NCBI GenBank assembly: GCA_951813395.1
Contig: OX638356.1
Location: 1,095,340-1,159,339, forward strand
DNA length: 64,000 nt
DNA from: Longimicrobiales bacterium
GTDB taxonomy: Bacteria; Gemmatimonadota; Gemmatimonadetes; Longimicrobiales; Gaopeijiaceae
Direction: 5' to 3'
Part shown: positions 8,649 to 17,872 of the stretch, in pieces
Layout: each line of letters begins with the position of its first letter
How positions within the stretch are numbered: position 1 is the first letter of the stretch
Position numbers and translations under genes: made by a program
Notes under the pieces: generated by a model
Seen by the model: only the letters and a program-made list of their open reading frames with translations
Database searches by the model: none
What the model was told of the DNA's origin: nothing

Positions 8649-9767
8649 ATGAACGAGAGACTTACGCTCCGAGTACTTGGCGAGATCATGGATTGGTCGG
8701 ATTCGAAGGCGACCAAGGAGTTTCGCTGGCTAAGACTGGTTTCTCGGATGAAGTATGACGGCTATCAGGACTACCTGGCGGGAGCGCGGTTTATTGAGAG
8801 CCTCGTCGCCTGGATCCAACAATTTCCGACGCCTGACGATCGAGCGACAGCCTATGCCTTTGTTCGAAAGCAACTCGTGTACATCGGTCCATCTGAGATG
8901 CGTCGCTTGGTTGAGCTGTTCTATCCAGACAAGGTTCAGCGGACGCTCCTGCGGTCCGTAGCGGAAACGTGCGGAATCCCCCCCTATCGAGTCTGGGCCT
9001 CAACCGAGGCCACCGCTCACTATGAGCGACTGCTCCGCCAGACCCTCTTCATCGGCCTGAGCGACGGGGCTCGACTAGACCTTTTCCGACGTGCCAACAC
9101 CGGTGTGATCAGCAACGAGCAGGTCGTCGTTGCTACGCACATCGATGAGGAGAAGTGGGAGGAGCTTCTCAAGAAGCTCCGGTGCGCGCACGGTCAGGCA
9201 CCTGATGCTGGCTTCAAACTGGTCTACCTCATTGACGATTTCGTTGCAACCGGCACAACCTTCATTCGCAAGCATTCAGAGTCAGGCGCTTGGAAAGGTA
9301 AACTGGCGAAATTCCACAAGGCCATCAGCCCGGATTCACCGTTCGAGGAGGACTTTCGAATCTGCGTGCACCACTACATCGCGCTCCATGACGCCGTGGA
9401 CAAGCTCGAACAAAAGCATGCGCAAGCACTCGAAGAGCTCGGTCCGGCTAAGTGGTTTCCGAACGTGCATTTCAGCTTCGGCACGATTCTGCCTGAACAT
9501 CTACCGATCGACAAATCGGCAGACGTCGAGGCGCGGACGTTCGTTGACGTCGCTCACCGCTACTATGATCCAGACGTGGAGAACGAACACACAAGCGAGG
9601 GAGGAACCGACATGCGATTAGGATTCGGGCGCTGTGCAGTGCCGCTGATCCTCGAGCACAACACGCCGAACAACTCCGTAAGCCTGTTATGGGCCGAAAC
9701 CAGTGGTACGGGGGACGGGGCGCATCGGATGCGCCCCCTCTTCCGTCGGCGGCATCGCCACTCATAG
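8649..9767 (+). CDS. Phosphoribosyltransferase-fold protein (PRTase-CE-like)
   Basis: 372 aa, ATG 7 bp after the previous stop. The type I PRPP-binding motif is V192-YLIDDFVATGTT, with the two acidic residues D196 and D197 and the T-G-T-T loop intact. The N-terminal 100 residues are helical (FRWLRLVSRMKYDGYQDYLA, VRKQLVYIGPSEMRRLVELF), which I recall from the PRTase-CE family predicted to act in prokaryotic conflict systems. It is not a standard purine or pyrimidine salvage enzyme, which would be about 180 aa. The reaction probably uses PRPP or a ribose phosphate; base and product are unknown. It lies in an operon with a SIS-HAD fusion upstream and an ORC-like ATPase 27 bp downstream. Confidence 0.8.
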   Translation: MNERLTLRVLGEIMDWSDSKATKEFRWLRLVSRMKYDGYQDYLAGARFIESLVAWIQQFPTPDDRATAYAFVRKQLVYIGPSEMRRLVELFYPDKVQRTLLRSVAETCGIPPYRVWASTEATAHYERLLRQTLFIGLSDGARLDLFRRANTGVISNEQVVVATHIDEEKWEELLKKLRCAHGQAPDAGFKLVYLIDDFVATGTTFIRKHSESGAWKGKLAKFHKAISPDSPFEEDFRICVHHYIALHDAVDKLEQKHAQALEELGPAKWFPNVHFSFGTILPEHLPIDKSADVEARTFVDVAHRYYDPDVENEHTSEGGTDMRLGFGRCAVPLILEHNTPNNSVSLLWAETSGTGDGAHRMRPLFRRRHRHS

Positions 9768-9794
9768 GGGCTAACCTACGGCGCGGATGTAACG

Positions 9795-11487
9795 ATGAAT
9801 AACCCATTCGAGAAGAGAGCTAGCGAATACTTTCGTGACGACGAGTCCTTTCTCGCCATCGTAAGTCCGGAGCCTGTCACAACCTATCTTAAGCGGTACG
9901 CAGAGTCGGGCCGTCTCTACGATCGCTTGGTCCTCATGCGCGGTGCGCCTGGTAGCGGAAAAACCACGATCGCTCAGCTGTTCGAATACCACCGCATCGC
10001 GGCTCTACTCCGACATGAGGGAGTCCAGGCATACAAGCCGCTTATGGCAGCGCTCGCGGAATGCGATGCCATCGTGGACAATGTGCCATGTCTGGTGGGT
10101 TGCCGCATTGCGATGGAGAGCGGTTACAGGGACGTCTGGGAGTTTCCGTATCCCGAAGACCTCCGAACCGGACTCCTCGCATCGCTTATCCAAGCGCGGG
10201 CAGTGCTTGGCTGGCTCCGCAACCTCGAGAAGAGTGGAATCTGCCTTTCGCAAGTGAGTGTGATTCCGCGGGGTCCAGACACAGCCGCACTTCGTGCCAT
10301 CGGTGGCGTCAGTGGGCGCTCCGTACTCAAACGGGCGAGGGCAGTGGAATACGAATTGTACGGAATCGCGGCGGCACTCATCCCTCCAGATGTATCCGAG
10401 CTCAGGAGCGGGACGATCAAAGCCTATCATCCGTTTGATGTAATCGAGGCCCTTGAAGTACAATTGAGTCCGCCGGTCCCGGCAGGTAACGTGCTTCGTC
10501 TGCACCCTCTGGTCATCATGGACGATGCGCAGACGCTGCACCCGCTGCAATTCTCCCAGCTGGAAGCGTGGCTTACTCGCCGGGAGCTACGCGTCGCCCG
10601 CTGGGTCCTGAGTTGGCTAGACGTGGTCGCTCCCCAAGAGGTCCTTTCAGCGCGACGCGAGGACGACGCAGATCGGCCAGAGCAACCAGGAATCGACCCT
10701 GACCGAGTGGCCACGAGAATCTATCTGCAAAGCGGATACACGGATCGGAAAAAGGAACGGCGCGCGTTCCGAAAGACGGCCAAGGACATGGCCAATCGCT
10801 ATCTCCAGCAAATGCCTCTGTTCGCCAACCGCGGTATCCAACGCTTCGAGAACCTGCTCCTGGAAGGTGTTGAGGTACCGTCCAAGACTGTTCTCGCGAG
10901 ACTGACAGAGCGCAATGAGCGGGAGCGTATAGCTCTTGGGGTCGGTCACATGCGCTTGAGGGCGCTCGAAGGAGCAGTGGATCGCTACTTGGCTTCCAGC
11001 AGGAGCAATGACCTGACGCCGGATCTGCGGCTCGCGATGGTTAGGATCCTGATGCACCGTTATGTCAATCGCGTACCCCAAGCCAGTCTCTTCAGCGAAA
11101 ACAGGGATCCGGAACCTGCGCGGCCAGTTGTCGCGAACAGTGGAGTGGCGGAAGGCGCTCGTGTCCACCTGCTGCACGATCATGATCGGCCATTCTACTA
11201 CGGCATGGACACCCTGTGCGATGCGGGGACAGAGAACGCAGAGCAGTTCCTCCGCCTCGCCGCAGCCCTCGTAGAACGGGCATCTACTCAGTTAACCCGT
11301 GCCAAATCGGCAACCTTGTCTGCGGCCACTCAGCACAAGGAACTGCGGCGGCGTGCGAAGAGGATGCTGGACGCATGGTCATTCCCAAGCCACGAGTCAG
11401 TGCGCCGTCTCATCGACGGGATCGCGAAGCGCTGTGTCCTCGAGTCCCTCACCAAGAACGCTTGGCTGAATGCCGGGGCCCCCTCTC
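9795..11487 (+). pseudogene. ORC/CDC6-like AAA ATPase, N-terminal part (cut by IS3 element)
   Basis: ATG 9795 starts MNNPFEKRASEYFRDDESFL, which I recognise as the start of the family labelled ORC-CDC6 family AAA ATPase. Walker A is G50-APGSGKT and Walker B is V240-IMDDAQ. About 564 codons are intact before the frame enters the IS3 element at 11488. Read-through adds a few element-encoded residues to a stop at 11529-11531. The missing C terminus is found at 13065-13364. Family knowledge: these ATPases sit in predicted anti-phage operons with PRTase and sugar-kinase genes. A truncated ATPase may still be made, but the complete protein is not. Confidence 0.8.
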
Positions 11488-11570
11488 TGCCAACACGCGC
11501 GAGACAGGAGAGGAGAGAGAGATTAGAGTAGGGCGAGGCAGAGAGATGCAGAATGGAACGAGGAGAAGGA

Positions 11571-12002
11571 ATGAAGGTGAACGGAACGCCCCTCTCTTCG
11601 GGGGAGGGCAAGCGAAGCGCGGCAGCCCGGCCGGATCCGGAGGTGTCGGCAAAGGCGACGCGGCGGCGGTTCACGGCGGCGTACAAGCTTTCGATCGTGG
11701 AGAAGGCGGACGCCTGCGATACGCCGGGAGAGATCGGAGAGCTGCTTCGGCGCGAGGGATTGTACAGCTCGCACCTGTCGTCGTGGCGGAAGGCGGCGCG
11801 GGAGGGGTCGCTGCGGAGGCTGGCGAAGAAGCGCGGCCCGAGGCCGTCGGGCGGGAAGCGTGAGGCGAAGAAGGTGCGGAAGCTGGAGCGGGAGAACGCG
11901 CGGTTGCGCGAGGAACTCCGCAAGGCGCGCATCATCATCGATGTCCAGGGAAAAGTTGCGGGGCTGCTGGGTGTGAGCCCCGGGGACGGGAAGCGCTCTT
12001 GA
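11571..12002 (+). CDS. IS3-family transposase OrfA
   Basis: 143 aa from ATG 11571, preceded by GAGGAGAAGG; the ATG at 11553 is less well placed. The N-terminal half is a helix-turn-helix of the IS3/IS911 type (RRRFTAAYKLSIVEKA, LLRREGLYSSHLSSWRKAAR). The C-terminal half is a leucine-zipper-like coiled coil (KKVRKLERENARLREELRKA). It binds the element ends. The stop overlaps the start of orfB (TTGA), allowing coupling or frameshift fusion into OrfAB. Confidence 0.85.
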   Translation: MKVNGTPLSSGEGKRSAAARPDPEVSAKATRRRFTAAYKLSIVEKADACDTPGEIGELLRREGLYSSHLSSWRKAAREGSLRRLAKKRGPRPSGGKREAKKVRKLERENARLREELRKARIIIDVQGKVAGLLGVSPGDGKRS

Positions 12003-13036
12003 GCGCGGCCGGAGGCTTGGCCGGGCACGTGGGCGTACGCGCGGCATGCAAGGCCCTCGGGGTTGCGCGCGCCACGTTCTACCGTCGCCGGAGGCCGAAG
12101 ACCGGGCAGCGGCAGCCCCGGCCGGCTCCTGCCCGGGCCCTGGACGCGACGGAGCGGGCGGAGGTCTTTCGTGCGCTGTGCTCGCCGCGCTTCGCGGATC
12201 GTGCTCCGGCGGAAGTGTACGCGACGCTGCTGGACGAGGGCGTCTATCTGTGTTCGGAGCGGACGATGTACCGGATCCTGGCCGAGAAGGAGGCGGTCCG
12301 CGAGCGCCGGGCTCAGCGCAGCCATCCCAACCACCCGAAGCCCGAGGTGGTGGCCAGGGCACCCAACGAGGTGTGGTCCTGGGACATCACCCGGCTGCTG
12401 GGGCCGCAGAAGTGGCAGTACTTCCATCTGTACGTGATCCTGGACATCTACAGCCGCTACGCCACCGGATGGATGGTGGCGGAGCGCGAGACCGCCGGCC
12501 TGGCCGGACACCTGGTTGGCGAGACGTGCCTCAAGCACGGTGTGCAGCCCCGGGTGCTCACGCTGCACTCGGACCGGGGAGCTCCCATGACGGCCAAGTG
12601 CACGGCGCAGCTCCTGGCCGACCTCGGTGTCACGCAATCGCTGGCCCGCCCCAGGGTCTCCAACGACAACCCCTACTCGGAGGCGCACTTCAAGACTCTC
12701 AAGTACCACCCGGGCTTCCCGGGTCGCTTCGGCAGCATCGCCGACGCGAAGGACTTCTGCCGGGAGTTCTTCCAGTGGTACAACACCCAACACCGGCACG
12801 GCGGCATCGGCCTGCTCACCCCCGAGCAGGTCCACCTCGGCCGCGCCCTCGAGGTGATCGAGCACCGGCAGAACGTACTGGCCGCGGCCTACGCCGCCCG
12901 GCCCGACCGCTTCGTGGGAGGCCCGCCGAGGGCTGTGAAACTCCCGGAGGAGGTCTGGATCAACCCCGCACTCCCCGTCACGGCGGTCGATGGCGCAGAG
13001 TCGGCCAACGGGGGAAAGGAGGGCTCGCTAAACTGA
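11999..13036 (+). CDS. IS3-family transposase OrfB (DDE integrase core)
   Basis: 345 aa from TTG 11999, overlapping orfA by 4 bp. An N-terminal HTH_21-like segment ([10 protein letters not shown]) precedes the retroviral-type integrase core. The DDE residues are visible in [20 protein letters not shown] and [13 protein letters not shown]. The length and triad are complete, so the element looks capable of encoding an active transposase. The 60 residues after the E extend past the usual end and run almost to the right inverted repeat. Confidence 0.88.
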   Translation: MSAAGGLAGHVGVRAACKALGVARATFYRRRRPKTGQRQPRPAPARALDATERAEVFRALCSPRFADRAPAEVYATLLDEGVYLCSERTMYRILAEKEAVRERRAQRSHPNHPKPEVVARAPNEVWSWDITRLLGPQKWQYFHLYVILDIYSRYATGWMVAERETAGLAGHLVGETCLKHGVQPRVLTLHSDRGAPMTAKCTAQLLADLGVTQSLARPRVSNDNPYSEAHFKTLKYHPGFPGRFGSIADAKDFCREFFQWYNTQHRHGGIGLLTPEQVHLGRALEVIEHRQNVLAAAYAARPDRFVGGPPRAVKLPEEVWINPALPVTAVDGAESANGGKEGSLN

Positions 13037-13064
13037 ATCGGAAAGTGTCTCACAGTCGTTGGCA

Positions 13065-13364
13065 GGTTCCGCCAACGCATTCGGTATACGGCAGAGGGAC
13101 TTCGACTGTGTGCATCGCACGCACCCGGAACTCGCGCGCACGCTCCAGCTCGGCGTCGCTTATAACGCGCTCGCCCTAGTCCCAGACTATCCGTGCAAAG
13201 GGGACAGGTGGAATCTAATCGAGCTCGGAGGGGTTCCGATTCTGAGTTACGGTCTCACCTTCAAGCGGGGCGGGTTCGTTACCAGCACGCCCAGCGAACT
13301 GGGACGCCTGATGGCCGTCGAGCAGGCGCCAGATGGCGGTGCGCTGGCTTGGCGTCAGCGCTGA
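13065..13364 (+). pseudogene. ORC/CDC6-like AAA ATPase, C-terminal part (beyond IS3)
   Basis: About 100 codons directly after the IS3 right end continue the cassette strand. The stretch [20 protein letters not shown] followed by [20 protein letters not shown] matches, from memory, the conserved C terminus of the ORC-CDC6-like ATPases. It lacks its own start and ribosome site (the TTG at 13059 lies inside the IS end). The stop is 19 bp before the next cassette gene, the spacing expected if this is the true end of the interrupted gene. Confidence 0.75.
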
Positions 13365-13383
13365 GGTGCGGAGGTAACCCCAT

Positions 13384-14484
13384 ATGCAGGGACCATGGAA
13401 TCGATGTGTGGATCATCGCGGCCAGCGGGTGCGCGAGTTCGTTGAGGACTACTTCGCGGATGCGTCGCGGCATGTCCTGCTCGTTGCGGGTGCAGGTTTC
13501 GACCCTCGGTCCATCGCGATCGCGACTCTCTTGAATTCGACTCTCCAGTCACGCATGACCGGACTCCTGATCCGAGAGGAGCGCCCAGATTCTGAGCCTC
13601 GTCTCACTACCTTGGCCGAGCGTCACCTTGAGACTCTGTGCGCATCCCTCAAGGACTGTACGGTCAAGCACGTTCAGGTCTTCGATACAGTCGGGGATGG
13701 TACATCGGCACCGGGTCGCCACGTCGTGTCTGGTCGCTACGTCGCGACACTCGCGCAGAGATTGGACTTAGAAGGCATAACCGATGTGGTCGTGGACTTT
13801 AGTGCCCTTTCTGTCGGAACTAGTTTCCCTTTCACTCGGGCTCTACTTATGCGGCTAAGCCAACAGGTAGGGGTTAACTTGCACGCGATGGTAACGCTAA
13901 GTCCATTCACGGACGACAGCATTCTCGCGAGACCGAGCAGCTTTGTTGGCCCCGTGCACGGGTTCCAGGGCCGGTGGGGAATTGATCAAACTGTCCGTGC
14001 GGCCAAGCTTTGGCTACCCCAGTTGCGATTGGGACAGAGACGGGTGCTTGAGGACCTCCACACGATGATTGAACCCGACGACGTGGTTCCCGTCTTGCCG
14101 TTTCCCTCGTACAATCCACGCTTAGCAGATTGCCTAATCGAGCACTACGCTCCTGAAGTGGAAGGACAATGGGCCGTCGACCCACGCAATGTCGTCTTCG
14201 CGGCCGACGGCGATCCTTTGGACTTTTATCGCACCGTCGTGCGGCTGGACGACGTGCGTCGGCCGGTGTTCGAAGGCACGATCGGCTCGCTAATCGTGCT
14301 CTCGCCTCTGGGAGGAAAAGCACTCGCGCTTGGGACGATGATGGCGGCCATTGAGCGGGATCTTCCTGTGATGTACGTGGAGGCACTCGGATACGAACTG
14401 GCGCCCGACGGGCCTACCGCTTTCTCCGATGACGATTTCGTTCACGTCTGGCTATCTGGGGATGCCTATCCCCCGCGCCCATGA
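13384..14484 (+). CDS. Conflict-cassette protein of unknown function, Rossmann-like
   Basis: 366 aa. I do not recognise a named family. The start shows a beta-loop segment (HVLLVAGAGFDPRSIAIATLLN) and the middle another (ITDVVVDFSALSVGTSFPFTRALL). Near the C terminus are FPSYNPRLADCLI, DPLDFYRTVVRLDD and LIVLSPLGGKALALGTMMAA. Alternating beta-strand/helix segments suggest a Rossmann-like alpha/beta protein without membrane segments. It sits 19 bp after the ATPase remnant and overlaps the PfkB kinase by 4 bp (ATGA), so it is translationally coupled to it. Function is inferred only from company: a partner or sensor in the cassette. Confidence 0.75.
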   Translation: MQGPWNRCVDHRGQRVREFVEDYFADASRHVLLVAGAGFDPRSIAIATLLNSTLQSRMTGLLIREERPDSEPRLTTLAERHLETLCASLKDCTVKHVQVFDTVGDGTSAPGRHVVSGRYVATLAQRLDLEGITDVVVDFSALSVGTSFPFTRALLMRLSQQVGVNLHAMVTLSPFTDDSILARPSSFVGPVHGFQGRWGIDQTVRAAKLWLPQLRLGQRRVLEDLHTMIEPDDVVPVLPFPSYNPRLADCLIEHYAPEVEGQWAVDPRNVVFAADGDPLDFYRTVVRLDDVRRPVFEGTIGSLIVLSPLGGKALALGTMMAAIERDLPVMYVEALGYELAPDGPTAFSDDDFVHVWLSGDAYPPRP

Positions 14485-15572
14485 ATGATTCGACGATTCA
14501 TTCTGAGCGGCCCCTGATTCTCGGGACCGGATTGCTGGCGTTAGATGTGATCGTCGGCGCGGATGCTAAGGGGACAGCAACTCTGGCGGCCGGAGGCACC
14601 TGCGGCAATGTGCTTACGGTCCTTAGTTTACTTGGATGGAATGCGTTGCCAATCGCCCGGCTGAATAGGGACGCGGCATATCTCTGGCTGTGCAAAGACC
14701 TAGAGCGATGGGGCGTTTCTCTGAAGTTCGTGGACAGGACCCCAAGGACTCCGACGCCGATCATCGTGCAAAGAAACCAGAAGGACGCGACGCACCGTTT
14801 CTCAATGACATGTCCGGAGTGTGGAACCTGGTTCCCTCGTTTTCGTCCGGTAACTCAAGAAGCAATTAGAGGAATAGTCACTGACCTCCTGGACAGGACA
14901 TCGCCGGGGATGCGACCAGAGGTCTTCTTCTTCGATCGAGTCTCTAGGAGCTCTCTGTTGTTGGCCGAGGCCTCCGCTGCTTCCGGTGCGCTTGTCGTCT
15001 TCGAACCCAGCAGCATTGGGAATCCGCGGCTCTTCTCCGAGGCACTCTCGCACACTCACATCCTGAAGTATTCGCGGACTCAGTTGCGGAATTTCGCTAC
15101 GCGTGATCTTCGGGACGACGGACTCTGGCTGGAGATCGAGACGCTCGGGTCAAACGGTTTCCGCTACAGAGCTAGAGAGTTCTTCGGGATGAGATGGCAC
15201 CACGTGCCCGCCATTTCAATTGCGACAATCGCGGACACATCCGGAGCGGGTGACTGGTTTATTGCAGCGTTTCTTGAGCGCGTCGGACGGTGGGGGGCGG
15301 TCGGACTGGAGGAGGTCGGTAGGGGCTCCCTTGAAGAGGCTCTCTCCTTTGCTCGCACGCTTGCCACGCTCGCCTGCAAGTACGAGGGTGCGCGGGGGGC
15401 AATGTACGCGACCGAGGAGGGCGCGCCTATTGAGGAGTTCAAGTCACTGATCGGTGTAGCAGGTCCTCTCCGCCCCCCACAGGCTCCGTGCTCGCAGGCG
15501 ACCAAACCGCTAAAGAGCCTTCTGAGCGTACTGTGCTCCGGATGCGCCAGTCAGGTGAGAGCGCCCAGTTAG
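14481..15572 (+). CDS. PfkB/ribokinase-family sugar or nucleoside kinase
   Basis: 363 aa, ATG overlapping the previous stop. The N terminus carries the glycine-rich PfkB start (LILGTGLLALDVIVG, LAAGGTCGNVLTVLSLLGW). The C-terminal signature is D252-TSGAGD258, with D258 the expected catalytic base. An unusual CPECGTWFPRF insertion near residue 114 and a CSGC near the end could bind a metal. The family phosphorylates ribose, fructose-6-phosphate or nucleosides with ATP. With the PRTase, SIS and HAD domains upstream, the operon holds kinase, phosphatase and PRPP-transfer chemistry. Last gene of the cassette; the hairpin repeat follows 43 bp later. Confidence 0.82.
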   Translation: MNDSTIHSERPLILGTGLLALDVIVGADAKGTATLAAGGTCGNVLTVLSLLGWNALPIARLNRDAAYLWLCKDLERWGVSLKFVDRTPRTPTPIIVQRNQKDATHRFSMTCPECGTWFPRFRPVTQEAIRGIVTDLLDRTSPGMRPEVFFFDRVSRSSLLLAEASAASGALVVFEPSSIGNPRLFSEALSHTHILKYSRTQLRNFATRDLRDDGLWLEIETLGSNGFRYRAREFFGMRWHHVPAISIATIADTSGAGDWFIAAFLERVGRWGAVGLEEVGRGSLEEALSFARTLATLACKYEGARGAMYATEEGAPIEEFKSLIGVAGPLRPPQAPCSQATKPLKSLLSVLCSGCASQVRAPS

Positions 15573-15615
15573 TTAGATCTCGTTTGTAAGGCGCCCCTGC
15601 AGTAGCTCACGATCC

Positions 15616-15669
15616 GGGCAAGAAGTTACGTGAATCCAACCAGGACCGCACGATCCCTCCTTCTTGCCC
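15616..15669 (+). repeat. Structured hairpin repeat, copy 2
   Basis: Perfect 10-bp arms GGGCAAGAAG (15616-15625) and CTTCTTGCCC (15660-15669) enclose CCAACCAGGACCGCACGATC. The arms differ from copies 1 and 3 but remain complementary, while the core is nearly constant. It directly follows the conflict-like cassette, in the same orientation as copy 1 on its other side. Confidence 0.65.
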
Positions 15670-15937
15670 CTGTGGGAGGTCGCAATCGATCGGATCAAAG
15701 AGCCGCGGATTTTGACAGAATTGCCCAGGAAGTGCGAGCACGCGCGCGCCGTGTTTTCGGTGTCCGGGTGGTCTGTCCCGACGCGAACATCGAACCTCTC
15801 GGACCAGTCCACTTGCAAGGACATCTGACCCCGGCCCGCTCCCGCAAGAAGTTCAGCCGCTCGCCAACCTGACGTTTGGGCCGGTCCCTTGTCGAGAAGA
15901 CCGAGACCGGTACAAGACTTGCAATCGTATCGGTGTT

Positions 15938-16516
15938 TCAATTGCTGCCCGGTCTCAGATCAGCCTCTGTCGCTGCCAGGGCAAAAATCTCGGCGACACA
16001 GAGCACTCGGTCATAATCCGCGGAGTGAACAGCTCCGTCTTTCGTCCGAACTCGCGAGACAAACGCAAGGCTAGCAAAGAACCTCTCTGAGTCATTGGCG
16101 TTGCTCCGCCATCTCCAACTAAATGGCTTGGACTCCCCAGCCGCTATATCAACGACCGTCGTAGCCCCCAGCGACGTCATCCGATCGCCGAATACGTCAA
16201 AAGTGATGTAGGTGACATGAATCGCAGTGATGTCCTCACGAGCTTGAAGCACCGTCTCTGTAGTGAGTTGGTATTCCCGATTCGCGTACCTCGTTGCCAC
16301 TATGGGGCTCGTCGCGAAATCCAGCGGGAGGTCTTGGTCATGGATAGCTATCCATTCACGAAGAAGCGAGGATTCTCTGCTAGCCATCTTTACACCCTTA
16401 CCGCTCGTTGTAGTTATCGACTCTGGAAGGGTGCACCCCTGTTGAGCGGTCCCGCTGTCCACACACACGAGCAGTGCCGCAATGGCGATGCCGATTGTGT
16501 ATCTTCCTCTGCTCAT
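15938..16516 (-). CDS. Exported protein of unknown function
   Basis: 192 aa from ATG 16516 with a strong AAAGGAGAG ribosome site. The N terminus is a signal peptide (RYTIGIAIAALLVCVDSGTAQ). The mature part contains REYQLTTETVLQAREDITAI, VTYITFDVFGDRMTSLGATT, and a beta-rich tail (KPFSWRWRSNANDSERFFAS). I do not recognise the family; the repeated beta strands suggest a small immunoglobulin-like or lipocalin-like secreted domain. It stands alone between hairpin repeat copy 2 and the IS remnants, on the opposite strand to the cassette. Confidence 0.65.
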   Translation of the reverse strand: MSRGRYTIGIAIAALLVCVDSGTAQQGCTLPESITTTSGKGVKMASRESSLLREWIAIHDQDLPLDFATSPIVATRYANREYQLTTETVLQAREDITAIHVTYITFDVFGDRMTSLGATTVVDIAAGESKPFSWRWRSNANDSERFFASLAFVSRVRTKDGAVHSADYDRVLCVAEIFALAATEADLRPGSN

Positions 16517-17029
16517 CCTTCTCTCCTTTCGTGCAGTCTGTTCCTGGGCCGACTGCTCTCGCCGTTTCCTCAGCTGGATTGCTGCACACCACCATACGGA
16601 TTGTGTTGGCGGCCAGCAAGATGGCCAGCGAGTCCCGCGCTCGGCCGGATTGAGGGAGGCAAGGTGAGTCCATTGCTTGTCTTCCACGGGCGATCTGGTC
16701 CGCGCTCCGTGGCGTCGCAGAGTGCCATGGCCTTGGCTTTCATCTCCATGTCGATCTTTGGGGTGGTCCTACTTCGTTGGACAGTCCGAGGGCAAAGTTA
16801 AGGTGGATTCCGACTGGGTTTGAGAGCCCTCGGGAAGCTTCGTTTCGTGAATCGTAAGCCCCGGTCGGCGGGAGGGGAACCCGACCGTCGACCGGGGCTT
16901 GCTGGCGTTTGTCAATGGCCACCGAAAGGTGCACACTTCTGGCCATTGAAAAGTGCACACTTTTCGGGAGCTGGCGCGGAGGGAGCGCAGCGACTGGAGC
17001 GGGGGCTCCCGGGTGAGTCCGGACACCCA
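16517..17029 (+). other. Gene-free stretch with insertion-sequence end remnants
   Basis: No convincing gene. Near 16770-16790 lies TTCGTTGGACA, like an IS3-type terminal repeat end. From 16910 to 16970 a short motif is repeated directly: GGCCACCGAAAGGTGCACAC, then GGCCATTGAAAAGTGCACAC. Such iterated ends are typical of IS21-family termini and fit the istB remnant that follows. Confidence 0.5.
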
Positions 17030-17797
17030 TCATGACCCTGGTCCCGCGTTCTCGGCGTGCTCGGCCGAGACTGCCCGGGAGGCAGTCGGGTGGATGGCCT
17101 TGGAGAGCTGAACGTGGCGGCGCATCCGGTAGCTGTTGCCGCGGATGTTGACGATGTGGCAGCGGTGGAGCAGCCGGTCCAGCAGTGCGGCGGCCATGAC
17201 CTCGTCGTGCAGGATCTCTCCCCACTGCTCGAAGCCCTTGTTCGAGGTGACGACGGTCGAGGCATGCTCGTAGCGGCGGTTGACGAGCTGGAAGAACAGG
17301 ATGGCGCCGCTGCGGGTGACCGGGAGGTAGCCGATCTCGTCCACGACCAGGAGCGCGGGGTGGGTGAGGGTCTTGAGGCGGTGGTTGAGCCGTCCGGCGG
17401 CCTGGCTCCCCGCCGGCAGGCGCATGTTCGAGACGTTGTAGCGTGCTCTTGCCGGCCAGCGGCAGCCCTTCCGGCGTCCCTCGAGCTTGTCGGCCAGCAG
17501 GGCCAGCAGCGGGTCGTGACACAGATCGTCGTGGTCGTTGATATCCTCGTAGCCCAGGGCAATGCTGGTGATGCGTTGCGCCAACAGGGTCCGCAGGGCG
17601 TGTACCCTGAGCCGGGGGTCGCGGTGATCGGTGAAGCACGCGGCCACCCGGTCGAAGAGTCCGACAAGGCGATCGATCTCCCGCAGCAGCAGCGCTCCGG
17701 CGTTCGACGTGATCGACCCGCCGTCGAATGCGGCGGTTATCCGGCGGCGCTGGAACCCTTGAAATCGGAAGGATAGCGGCTTACACTGTGTCGGCAT
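17030..17797 (-). pseudogene. Chimeric remnant: IS1380 transposase start joined to IS21 istB end
   Basis: One open frame of 255 codons (ATG 17797 after GGGAGGACAG) joins two unrelated transposition genes. Residues 1 to about 110 are the start of an IS1380-family transposase (ITAAFDGGSITSNAGALLLR, ALGYEDINDHDDLCHDPLLA). Residues from about 140 are the C-terminal half of IstB (HPALLVVDEIGYLPV with Walker B, VVTSNKGFEQWGEILHDEV, HIVNIRGNSYRMRRH). Between them the IS1380 signature LAGKSTLQRLE continues in another frame at about 17424-17462, so the fused frame is accidental there. Neither half is functional alone: IstB lacks Walker A and the IS1380 part lacks its DDE core. Confidence 0.8.
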
Positions 17798-17872
17798 CTG
17801 TCCTCCCGTGTGGCTGTGGTTAAGTTGCTGGCACAACTGAACTTAACAGCCTCCAGACGCCGGTGTCGTCTT

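Larger units (their letters stand above)
11488..13064 (+). mobile_element. IS3-family insertion sequence (about 1.58 kb) inside the ORC-like ATPase gene
   Basis: The element has terminal inverted repeats that begin TGCCAAC on both ends and share GAGACA further in (14 of the first 19 bases match). It carries orfA and orfB. The flanking bases do not show a clear 3-4 bp duplication, so either the ends are off by a few bases or the copy has rearranged since insertion. Removing 1577 bp plus a 4-bp duplication would restore the ATPase frame, but the flanks (TCTC, GGTT) do not match. Confidence 0.75.

Noticed and set aside
5111-15669. Hairpin repeats as integron attC sites
   Set aside because: Arms and fold recall attC, but the GTTRRRY/RYYYAAC boxes are absent and no IntI-type integrase is seen.
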